A DNA stretch of 64,000 nt, from positions 13,396,032 to 13,460,031 of the forward strand of contig NC_086256.1 in assembly GCF_021018805.1 (NCBI RefSeq), written 5' to 3'. Below the pieces are notes generated by a model that was given only the letters and a program-made list of their open reading frames with translations, was not told the origin of the DNA and did no database searches. The position numbers and the translations under genes are program-made. Each line of letters begins with the position of its first letter. Within the stretch, counting starts at the first letter, position 1. Source of the stretch: Prinia subflava. Its lineage: Eukaryota; Chordata; Aves; Passeriformes; Cisticolidae. Shown here in pieces: positions 37,401 through 48,971 of this stretch.

Positions 37401-40400
37401 TGGCAAGGAATTCCCCATTCTCTTCTCCGCAACTGTTACATTAAAAATGCTTTATAGCACAGTATGAGGAGAAAGACTTCTATCTACAGCCTATGAACAC
37501 TCACTGCTCTCACCTTCTTTTAATTTATTTCTCATTTTCATCCCCCCTTTCCTCTGTTTCACTTGTTCTCTGATCTTTGTCTCTTTTTTTACAAAATGTC
37601 AGATATTTTTTCTCCTCTCCATTAATCCCTTTGACACATTTCATTTTCCCATCCAAATTCACAAAATCATGCACTGTCTCTAAGCTATACTTAGGCTTTC
37701 TCAATGTCTCTGTAAAGTTCACACTATTTGCAAAGGTAGGACATGCCACTGGAAGTTATTGAATAGCTGCAGTCAAGGGTGGAGTCAAAACACCACACTT
37801 AATTTCTCAAACACAGTTGACCTCAGAATTATGCTACAAACACCTTATCCTTCTTAAGGATTCTACTCCGTCCCAGTTTGTGGAAATGTAGTAAGACCAT
37901 AAAAGAAAATATCAATATCCTTGGCTAACTTTAGAGCACATTTACCGTAACGTTTCATTCTCTGTGATAAGGTTGATTCAGTACATTTCTTCACGTCAAT
38001 CAGTTTCTTTTTAGAACCAAAGATGCTGAGATCACCTCTCTTTTTGGTAGTAATTGGTTCAGTTCCCAGGTTAGACAGGTGTTTGTGGGCCAACTCCTCT
38101 TTATTTACTCAGGTTGGTATTTGCATTAGCTTTGCTACAGCCAAATTTGTGCTTAAGTTTTTCCTGATACAATGCAGCAAGCAGCAATCCACAACATTAT
38201 TATTTCTACAACACCTCAAAGATTTCTAAATTAATACTATGGATCATCATAGTGTCATTGTCCATACATGCCTTCGTTATTATAGGATGTCTTCTTTCCC
38301 CAGCATTCCTTGTTCTGATCATTTGTAGCACGGTCTTATTCAGTCCTTTCATCTTCCTGTCTCCTGACTTAGTTTGACTGATTCATTACAGAGAGTTCTG
38401 GGCCTAAGAATTTTCATTCTCTCGGCATGAAATCCCATCCTTTCTTTCTGATTTTATTTTGAGCAATTAGCTCAAGTATATAAAACTTAAAATAATACCA
38501 ATTCCATCCCCTAACTACACATATGCATAAAGAACTACCTTTAGCTTACTGATAGTTTTAATAATAATTGTTAAAAAAAGAAAAGATGAAAAAAGGATGA
38601 AAGCCTCAAAATTAAAGTACAAAAATACTTGCAACTGAAACAGGGTTCTTTTACATTAAAATGTTAGGATAAAAGTATATTAAAGGATATTTCACTGGGT
38701 TTGGCTTCTTACAAGAGGACATTATTTCATGATTTTGTGCAGGGTTTAAGCTCACACATCTGACACTGAGCATTCTTTGGACAACACACAATTGAAATAA
38801 TTCTTGCTTAATCTTTAATTTATTCTCACTTGACTGCTGAAATCACCATTATGTTATTTTTAAGACATTACTCCAGTAGTGAGTTCTGTAGTTCCTTGAT
38901 AGCTACACTGTACAATTACTGGTAGGTTGATAACTAATGTAATAACTATCGCTTATTTTGTTTTTAATATTTTAACATACAATGTAGCAAAAATGCTTTT
39001 TTTTCAGCAACTATTTTAATATACAGGACAGAAATACCCTTTTGGGAATATGCAAAAACCAGTATGACAACCTTGGCACTTTCTTATAGTTTAATGAACT
39101 TGAAGCAATTTCTCTGAGACTGTCTTTTCAGAGATGTATTTTATTTGCTGTCTGCACTGAAGGAAGGTACTTGAAAACTAAGTACTTAAGAGATTTATGA
39201 AAGAGTTGGGCAAGAAAGCCCTCTGCACCATGAATATTGATTTTAGTTTTTAAATAAAGCACTGAGATGATGCAAGATTAGAAAAAGGCACTTTTAATAA
39301 TGAGGAAGTGACTCTGTCAGCCCACTGTCTGCACAAACTTAATAAATGTCATTTAGGGTTAAACAGTAGGAGTTCAGCAATGCTGCAAAGTTATTGAAAA
39401 TCCCAATTCCGAGCTGGCAATAATCAGCTCTGTTTGACCCTCAGTTCCAGATGGCTGCAACTGATATCCTCAGTAAATAGCTGCTTTCAGTAAATTTCTC
39501 AAAGCAAGTTCCTTATAGTGCAGTAGTGCCTAAACTTTTTCCATATTCTGTGTGGTGTCTGAATAATGAAAGGCATGTCACTCCTTCCATCTATATCACA
39601 GACATGATCTTTTCTTTTCAGTCCTTCAATGTCCTTGGGTCATCAACAGACATTCCATACATGGAACATTTCTTTCACTTAATACAGCTTTTTAGCTTCT
39701 GATGCGAGTGGAGGGGTACAAACAGTGAGATGAGATCACATCATGTAGCTAGCTCATCTCATGGAACTCAATTAAGTGTGCCCCAAAAGGCTTCCTGGGT
39801 AGCCATCTGCTGCTTCTGCAAGGACACAGAATACAAATCTGTACCAAAGGGACAGCAGTGATTTACATTCCCATTCCCATGTTTTCAACAATAGGAAAAA
39901 GGACAAACATGCCTCATTAGATAACAGTTCATTGTAAGACAGAATGATGTTAAGACAGCCACGGTGAAGAGGTTTCCAGGCTCACATTCCGAAGTCTGGG
40001 GGCTGTTTGTGCCCTCCCAGCCTCATCCACTGCATATTCCAGCACTTCCTTGGACTCATATTAAATAGAGCTTGCTATCTCTGCCTCTCTATTCACACTG
40101 ATGCCCATTTTCCTCTAGCTTTTGTGTAACTGCTTAGGTATTTACAGTCCCATACATCAGTGGGACACACATCTGCAGAAGGCAAGACACAAAGGGTATT
40201 CTGAAGAGTCATGACTCCTACAGGTTGTGATTATTTTGCATTTACATAATGCAAAGTATAAAGCAATAAAATTATTTATTAAACTGATTATATGCCCTTA
40301 TCTCACTTTTAAGCTTAGTTGCCGTCACTGCTTTATTCACAATGTGTTTTTACACTGCATTTATAATGGTAGAAGCACAGCAACAATACTTTCTCATCCC

Positions 40401-40670
40401 CTGGAGAATCGGGCAGTGCACCCACGGTTCAATGTTTTACAATACATCCTTGAAAATCACAAAACACTTGGAGAGGTTTATTACAATGCATCAGAATTTG
40501 AACACTTAATTTCTGGGGAGGAAGGAACTTGTGAGTATAGTGCTTTAAGAAAAAATAACATAAATGAATTGGGTATGTCTCACTTACATGTCAGTGGTCA
40601 TTTCAACACATGAGGCTTAGTACAAAATATTTTGTTGTATCTCCCTTCAATGCCAGTACTTGAAACATGG
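28428..40670. other. AT-rich non-coding DNA, no gene recognised
   Basis: No coding exon or RNA gene is supported. Frames reach 123 codons (28938-29309, minus), without any recognisable domain. Small features are a GT-rich tract at 28830-28866, a hairpin at 35487-35515 and a less AT-rich part at about 36270-36530. The stretch 39290-39480 has balanced composition and no simple repeats and could be a conserved element, which is inference only. Confidence 0.55.
35487..35515. repeat. Long hairpin with one bulge
   Basis: ACATGTATTTAGT and ACTAAAATACATGT are reverse complements apart from one extra A, separated by TT. That gives 13 paired bases per arm in 29 bp. Confidence 0.8.
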
Positions 40671-40712
40671 TATGAGCGCCTGAAAACTCAGTATGAGTGC
40701 TTGAAAACTGTA
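40671..40712 (+). repeat. Two-copy 21-bp tandem repeat
   Basis: TATGAGCGCCTGAAAACTCAG is followed by TATGAGTGCTTGAAAACTGTA (four or five differences). The preceding bases (40651-40670, with ACTTGAAACATGG) look like a more diverged third unit. Confidence 0.75.
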
Positions 40713-41136
40713 TTTTTTTGTGCAAAATGTTTGGGGAAAGAATCCAGGGAATGATCTAATATTGTATATCACCATACAAAAATATTTACATTCTTGGCAA
40801 GCTACATCAGAATTGAATATTCACATGTTGCTGTATCTCCCTGGAAAGTAGATCTGCTTCCCTGCTAAATGATACATCACTAGAACTCAGACACTATGGC
40901 AGTTATTTGCATGGTCTGTGTTTGGTTTTAGTAGCTGAATTTCTCATCCCTGTGCTTTAAGTGTGGGCATAGGGAGCCTTTTTCAGGATGCAATACCTTC
41001 GACAGGTAGGTCAGATATTTCCATTAAAGATGCAACTAGCCTGCAGTATGTAACCCTACAGAAACTTACAGGTCTTTCTTCATAGAGTCCATGGTGTCTC
41101 AAAAATTATGGTTCTTATTCGGATGTTCATCACATG

Positions 41137-41154
41137 CCCTCCCTCCCCCCCCCC
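41137..41154 (-). repeat. C-rich run, potential G-quadruplex on the minus strand
   Basis: CCCTCCCT followed by ten C. Read on the minus strand this satisfies the pattern of four G-runs of at least three separated by short loops. Confidence 0.65.
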
Positions 41155-42345
41155 TTGATATTCACATTTTCACTACAGCACAGAATTATGCACACTGCTA
41201 CACAGCACTAATATCTAGTTTATGCTTTTTCCATTATCATTCCCACAGAGTCAACCTTTTTAACCTTTCATTAGGCATTATTTAATGAATCAGCATTATG
41301 CAAAACTATCATACTAAAATTTTATGGCTGCATTTTAGGAACCTTGGATAACATCTCTGATGATCAACTGCTCTTCCATTTCTCTAACACAGAGGACTAA
41401 AATTCTCTAAGAACTTTTGAATCACAACTCCTGTAGGGAAAAAAAAAACAGCACAGTCCACTGCTGAAACACATTCTCTATTGATTGCTCCTTAGAAATA
41501 CCAATGCAAGATGACCCAACATACTGTATTTTTGTAGTGTTATGATGCATAATTATCCAAATGTAGCTATTCTAGATAACTATCTAGATAAATATATAAA
41601 TAGATGGTATTAGTGTAAGACTTTAGTGAAGAGTCTTGAATGATATAGTTCAGTGTAAAATTCAAGCAATTATTTATCAACCAATATCAACAATTAAACA
41701 AACATATACATATTTCCAGTAAGGAAATATCCAGATTCCACCATTGCACTATATGTCAGTGTTCTCCCCAGATGCCAGAAAACAATCCAGATAACAGGGT
41801 AAATTCAGAGATGCAGCTGAGCTATCAAGAGTAGAAAGTACAATATGTAAGTGATAAAGTATGAGTCAAACAAGATAGTTATTTCAGAACTTTCCTTTAA
41901 GAATATTTCTGCTTGTTTTTTATAACCAAACCAGAACCTGGAATGCCTGTGGATAGGAGCTGAGAGACATTTGGAGACACTGAGTACCGTGGAAAATGAC
42001 AGAGGAAGCTAACGCTGTCAGGGGTAATCACATGTAACAGGCTCAAACTGATAATATACAGTATTTCATTATCATGGTTTCTGCATGTACCCAGACAGTT
42101 TCATTAGATAAGAAAAGAAATCACAGCTGAAAAAAGTAAAATAAAATACCCAAACACTTTCTTCCTAACCAAAAACCAGCTGTGGTGAAGCAGAGGGTAC
42201 AACCAGGAGCATCCCAGATATGAGTGGACAGCAAAAACAGTTAAAAGAGTGCCTAGGGAAAGCGGTCAACTTTGATATGTATTTGCAAAAGCTTTTGAAG
42301 AAAGTTTTTAAGTAACTAGGTTTTAGCATAAGCAGTACCAGTGTT

Positions 42346-42381
42346 TAGTACAAGATTAAATTATAGTACAAGATAAAATTA
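42346..42381 (+). repeat. Two-copy 18-bp tandem repeat
   Basis: TAGTACAAGATTAAATTA is followed immediately by TAGTACAAGATAAAATTA, with one difference. A short recent-looking slippage duplication. Confidence 0.85.
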
Positions 42382-45300
42382 TACGCAAATACAGACACAG
42401 GATTGTAGAGTGTTTTTTTCCTTTCCACTTAGTCCCATGTTTATGAGTGAAATCCCTTCAGTTTAAAAGATAACTGAGACAAATTCTAATGTTTACATTT
42501 CATTATTAAATACCTACAATTAGTTACCTACATGCTTATCAGGTTACTAATAAGTTTAGCTACATCAAGCTGTTTAGTCAGTTAGAACCTTGTTGTAGGA
42601 TTATTACTTCTTGATCCTTTGATTAGAATATATCCTTTCTAAGATGTCATTTAGACATAATTCATTGAAACGTAGATACTGAATTATACAGGATAACCAT
42701 TAAGTTTCTGGCAATATGCTTTATTCAGAATTGGCCTTTCAACACATTTTACTCCTCTGCATACTCAGGAATGTCTTGCAAGTCAAACATTGACTTTTTC
42801 AACACATCCTGCTCCTGCCAGCTGAGCAAAGTGGAGCATTGCTTATACCTATCATGCCCACATGACACACACTGTTCCCTGCTCTCACCCTTGCCCTACT
42901 ACCATTATATGGACATATAACAAATATTTGAAAGGCTTGCCTTGAAGCCACAATACAGCATGGTTTATCACCCTTGGAGTCCAACCTAATACCAACAGCA
43001 TTTAGGTCTTAAGCAAGAATTTACTGAACACAACCACCAAGTCCAGGCTCAGGCTCTCTCCTGGTACGTCTCAGGAGCCTGCTGTGGTGTATGTGAATTC
43101 AAAGAATGCATTGCATTACACTTTCCCCATTTGAATATATCAGCAATTGACTCCCCCTGGCTGAATTCCCAGGGCCTGGGTATCACATTCCCCTAATGAA
43201 GGCTTCATAGTATTCTTTTGAACTGAATCCTGCCAATATCAAAGTAGCACAGCAGAAACAAAAAAATACTAATGCATTGTTAAAAGTCACGATAGTTAGA
43301 AAAAGACGCCTTGATATGCAGATTAGGAAAACATGTAGTTCAAGGAAGAGATTGGTAAATTCATGGAAGATTTGGAAACAAATAAAATGGCCATTAGAGG
43401 ATATAACTCTCCAGTCCTACTCAAACAGCAAAATGTGATTTTCAATAATGCAGGCAATACTGCTGTATTTAATCCCATTTGGTCCACCTAAAGAGCAGGA
43501 GTAAGAAATGGCAACATGAGGACAAGTGCTTTGAAAAGGTAATTATGAGTCAAGCTGTTATTTCACAAAATGAAGGTTGAATAGCTCTTCTATTTTTGAT
43601 CAGTTGTACTAAATATAAAAACAGTGTCTGGAAAAAATATATTTTCTATTTATCTGGACCATCTGATTAAAGCTGCAAACAACTTTATAGTCTAGCAGGG
43701 CTGAAAAATGTAGGATGTTTGGATACGATTATGTGTGTATAATACTACCTCCATTCCCTGTGCTTTGAGACTTCTTAGTTGGTTTGGGGTTTTTTAAACC
43801 CATCTCAATAGTTTTAGGCTAAAATAACTTTATTAAAATTTGAAGCTGTCCTGATTATTCTAATACAACCAAATAACATTTAATTTAGGGGAAATTACTT
43901 TGATGTGCAGTCTAGAAATGGAAGAAATTGAACAGAGTTTCTCTATGAAGCATTTGGGATGTAGTTAAATGGTTTATGTTTGTTCAGAAGGGTTGTGCAA
44001 ATTTAAATCCTACAGGCAGAGCCAAACTAGCAATGTAAGGTAGTATAGTCAGTTAATCTTGTGGTGTTCAGTTTGCTGGGTTTGTGCTGTGAAATTGCTC
44101 CTGAAGCTTTCATGTGGAAAATGAGAATGTTCTTTAATGGCTGATGGGGGAATAAAGAAGTAAATACAAAGAAACTCCTGCAAGCTCTTAATATTAACTG
44201 CACTAAATAAGTGTAACTAACTGCACTAAGTTATTGATTTATCAGGGCTTGTCCAAATACTATTCTCTTTTGTTCATTTGGGGGAAAAGGATGAAAAAGC
44301 ATGCTAGAAAAGCCAACTGCTAAAAGCTGCTGGAAAATGCTACTGTTTATCCTTCCAGCTGTTTCTGTAAACTACCCAAGGAATAATTAATAGTGACCTC
44401 AAATAGTCTAGCACTAACAAAGTTTATCATATCTCAAGTAAGATGTACTTTCCTGGAAGGCTGTACCATTTTCAATGAGCTCCATCCTCTTAAAAGAAAT
44501 GGGAAATACAGTAAACAAGCACAGAACAAGATGTTATGGGAAATCTACTTTGTTGCTATAATCAGATCAACACGTCCCATAATTTTGTTATTGCCACATA
44601 TTGCACAGACTGAGGAACTGAGCTAACCATGTCTGTTTATTTACAATTGAACTATTTGAATTATGCATGCTTAGGAAAGAACAACTTGGAGCCATTTATT
44701 TCAGACACATTTGGGTATTTTCCACTGTGCAAAAACAGAGCTACAGAGGCTTTGTTCACAGGGACGTCTGACAAGAAGCTGCAGCCATGCGTTGGTCCCA
44801 TTTGAGCTGCAAAATCAGTTCTAGTTGGTGATTAAACTTGCCAACCATTTTAAAGGCAGAACGGTGTAGGTGTGTGGAAGTTTTAGGGCTTTTAAGTGCA
44901 AGTCCCAACAGTGAGTTTTGGCAAATTTGAATTCTGATTACCTTTCCTGTCCCAAATTAACAGAAAAGCAGGTTATGTGCACATACTGTAGAACTCACTA
45001 GAAGCATGTTGTCTCCCTAACCTGATAACAGTGGTGAACCTACTGAATGTTACCTGCCAGGTATAGTATGGGAATATTTTCTCCACTTAGAGGAAAAAAA
45101 TAACAAGATGGATGAGAAGATCTACAGAACATGCTGCGCTGTCTACCCTACAATACATGCATCCAAACTATATTGTATGCAAGGATTACTAAGTACATGA
45201 GTTAATGTATCTACAACAGATTTTAGCTATTTCACATATGTACTATAGTTTTGCGTATAAACAAGGTTAGTCAGACATTGTTCTATTATTTTTACAGCAG

Positions 45301-48300
45301 TTACAGGGTGGCACCTCTTAACCTATGTTCACTTTAGTGCAATAGCTTTCCTATAAATGGAAATAAAAAGATACAGTATTTGCTGTAGACCAAAATTTAA
45401 TTTCAATTTTCTGAACACACTCCAATTGCCTGGCAAGTGAATTCAAAACTTTTGGTTTGGAAGGGATAAAGGACATCAGATAAGCCTCTTCAATTCTTAT
45501 TCATCTGTTTTGCATGGATTCTATTTATTTTGTGTGTATGTGTATATATGCGTGCATGGAAGGTAGGAAAAGATTTTACATTTGCAAACACAAAGTCCAG
45601 TAAGCTTAATCACACATTTTTAAACCTGTCTTTGCAAATTGATATTATAACCTATGATCAATCCAGGCACTACCTTTTGAGTTAGTGGATTGTTGACTTT
45701 ATCCTTGTGATATTTTGAACAACTTTTTATGGCCTCCCTGCTTAAAGATAACAAGAACTTAAAAGAAAAAAAATTACATTATGTCAATGCCTGCACTACT
45801 GAAACAATTATACATCTTTTGCACCTGCTCATATGAGACACAAGAATTGTCTGTATTGAGGAAAGACTATTTAATTTAAATGAAATCCTTACACATAGAT
45901 TTAAGTGATCAATAGCAATACTCTGTTGTCTTCATTAGTTTGCAGCTGGACAAATGAGTAAAGTTAGATTTAAAGAGATACTCTCAAAATATGGCCAAGT
46001 TCTGTTAAAAGTAAAAACCCATGCTTTCTGAAATAAATTCACATTAAGCCACATAAAGTACTGTGATGAACAATAAAGTATTTGTGCAAGATCATTTTTA
46101 TTTCACAATGCTTGCTGTACGTGGTTTGTGAAATATCTAAGAATTTTTAAAGTAATATTTGATTAATACTATTCAGACAGTTGTATTAGTAAGATGGGCA
46201 AGGGTTGCATGGTACCTAAACATTTCTGTTTCAATATTTTAATGTGTAAACAACATTCCTCATGGTGTCAATTTTTATTTAAATTTCCTGACTGTCACTA
46301 ATAAAAGCAGATACTAGTCTTTATTCTCCAAAACAACTGTTAGAGATAAACTTCCTGTCTGAGCCCAGACTTGTAGTTTCAGCTCAGGTCAGTGGATTGA
46401 TGACCTGTCCTTAAGAGACATATGGCTGAAATGTCACAGTGTGGCCAAGATTTTAGACATTACAACCTGTACTGAGCACACATTTGGATTATACATGGAT
46501 TGGCCTTTGTGAGGATTCACCTCTCATGATTCCTTTTGAAAAGAAGAGTGGCTTTGTTTCAAAGGCACACAGGGTACAACACAGGACACTGTTACACAAA
46601 TACAGTCACATGCACAGGAAAGAGCAGCATTCCAAGACTTCTCACATCTCAAACTGTCTGGCAAACTGCTTTTTCACTAACAGAGAGTCCAGCTGGACCA
46701 AGGAATCAGTTATTTAGTGTAATACACAGTGACTTTCTACTGACATCAGATAATGAAGGCATTTACTGCAAAGTTAGAGAAGTTTGTAACCGTGGTTTGA
46801 AAGTTTTTTCTGTATTACTGCAGGTTTAATTTTCAAGAAACTTGCTACAACTTACAACCCAGATTTGAAAACTTACTTTAGCAACCAATGTGAGATTCAA
46901 ATTCCAATTTTGATGGCAGAAGTTGCCGTTTACTAATCCCTTTTGCCTCTGATTGACAAGCAATGAGAGGGCAAAAAAAGTGATTTTGAACCTTTTGAAC
47001 AGCTGAGTGAGAAAGGCTTTGCCAGAAAAAGCAGGGAGACTCAGGTGGTATCCCCTGCTGCAAAACTTTAATAAGTTTTAAACTAGGTCCTGTAACATTT
47101 CAGACTGTTAAGGAAGAAGGAAAGAAAAGCATTCCAGCAGAGTTCCAGTAATAAAAAACTGTTATCTTGGGCTGGCAAAAAGAAATGACATTATGCTGTT
47201 TACACGGAGGTTTATGACCAGTGAATGGCAGCTCAGTGACAGAACAGACTCCTGAGAGCAGAGTGATGCTCCTGCCTCAGGTCTGGCTGCTGAAGAAGAA
47301 CTTGGAGAGGACAAGACCCCTCACAGCAGCTCTGGTCAACTTTTGCTTTTTTGAGTTTCCTTTTTTCCATTATGGTTGACATTTTCAAGTAAATTATCTG
47401 TCCCTGAGTATTGGCCTATCACTGTGAGCTGCTGAAGACTCCACTCAGAGACAGAATACACATTTTTAATTTTAAATAAAACCAAAAAGAACTACTTTAT
47501 TTTTAACTGTCTGCTTGAAAGATTTTTAAGTGATAAAACCAGCAGACAGGTTTAATGGAATATTCCAGGCTAAAATGTCTTTTGAAATTTGTCTTATTTT
47601 AACAACTGTGGGGATAAATGAATTTATTATGTGATCAAATTAGAGCCTGACAGTGACAATAAACCCAGTTCTGCAGAGCATTACATTCACTTGAGAGGAA
47701 AAGAACTGTAAAGAAATAATTTTGTATCTAACATATTTTAAAAAAAAAGTGATACAGTAGGAAATAAGGGACAAAATACCAAGTGGAAGAAAAATTACAC
47801 ATTTTACCATTGTCTGATCATGGGAAATGTATTCTACTTCAGAACTGGGATAAATCTTAAACAAACTAAGACTTCAATACCCTTCAAAGCACATGCTTAA
47901 CTTATCTTCCTTTCAAGAAGTTTAAACTTCACTTTGAAATATTTACTGAGACAAGTATTATGTGTATGATGCTAGGAGTAAAGTGTCTGAACAGTGCCTT
48001 ATTTCAGGTATCTTGATTTCATAGCTTCATTTGCTTTTCAGATTTCAAGGGGACAAAATTTTTTAACAGCAATCTCAATGTTTGTATGTAGTTGACCAAT
48101 AACTACCCTAGCTATGGTCAAAACTTGATAATGTAAGTTGCTAAAAATATATTATTAGCTCATAAAAAGATAAAAACCACAAGATACTTTTAATTGATTC
48201 TAAACAACCACAAAATTTTCCCAATAAAACTGGTAGATTATTGTTCTCTTTGCTGAGATAAAGTATAATTCACAAGGAGCTTCTTTGCTGTAGTGGATTT

Positions 48301-48925
48301 TTGCATATGTAGTAGTCAAAGTAGCACCAAAAGAGGAGAATTTTTCTCAGTAAGATACATGCATGAAAAACAAAAACAGTTCTGTGTCCACATTTAACAT
48401 CTTACCTTTGCAGAAATATGAGGTCCTTCTGGTTAGTAATAAAATGATTACATAGCTACTAAACTAGAAAAATATTATGCTTGCCTTTTTCAAATTAAAA
48501 TACATATTTTCATATTTAAGGCTAAGGGAACAAAGCAAGACTAAACAGAAAAATGAAGAAGGGCCTGTCTTCAGCAAGCACAGGCTGCACATGAACTGAA
48601 CTCAAAACAGCAGTGGCTTCCTACAGGCAGCAAACTCACAGCAGATTAAAAAGTCAGTACTCAACATTCACCCTACAGGCATACAGATATGCACAGGAAA
48701 GTAAACATTATCACAAGTATTGACCAATTTGCTGACTTGTATCCAAATCACAAAATTAGCCATTAATTTAACACAGATTGGGGCATGCTTTTGTCTGTCT
48801 TTATCCCTTCTATTATGAAAAAATTAAAAAAGATATGCACTAAAACTGGCTTCAGCCAGCAACTCTGTTGTCAGGCTTGACGAAGATGCCAGGCCAAAAC
48901 AAAGCATGCTAAAATCCCTGCCTGA

Positions 48926-48957
48926 GCCCTGACATGCACATTTGTGTATGTCAGGGC
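48926..48957. repeat. 32-bp hairpin with a 15-pair stem
   Basis: GCCCTGACAT (48926-48935) pairs with ATGTCAGGGC (48948-48957), and the inner bases also pair (G-T wobble, then CACA with TGTG) down to a TT turn. A TATATAAATAG sequence starts only three bases later at 48961. The stem is far shorter than an animal microRNA precursor. Confidence 0.85.
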
Positions 48958-48960
48958 ATG

Positions 48961-48971
48961 TATATAAATAG
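48961..48971 (+). promoter_or_regulatory. TATA-box-like sequence
   Basis: TATATAAATAG is a good match to a vertebrate TATA box. In AT-rich DNA such matches are common by chance; nothing downstream looks like a gene (the first ATG, near 49021, opens only about 22 codons). Listed because it adjoins the hairpin. Confidence 0.15.

Noticed and set aside
40227..40613. Plus-strand frame of 128 codons
   Set aside because: It is the longest non-repeat frame, but its translation has no recognisable domain, no splice or promoter context and ordinary background composition. One frame of this length in 64 kb is expected by chance.
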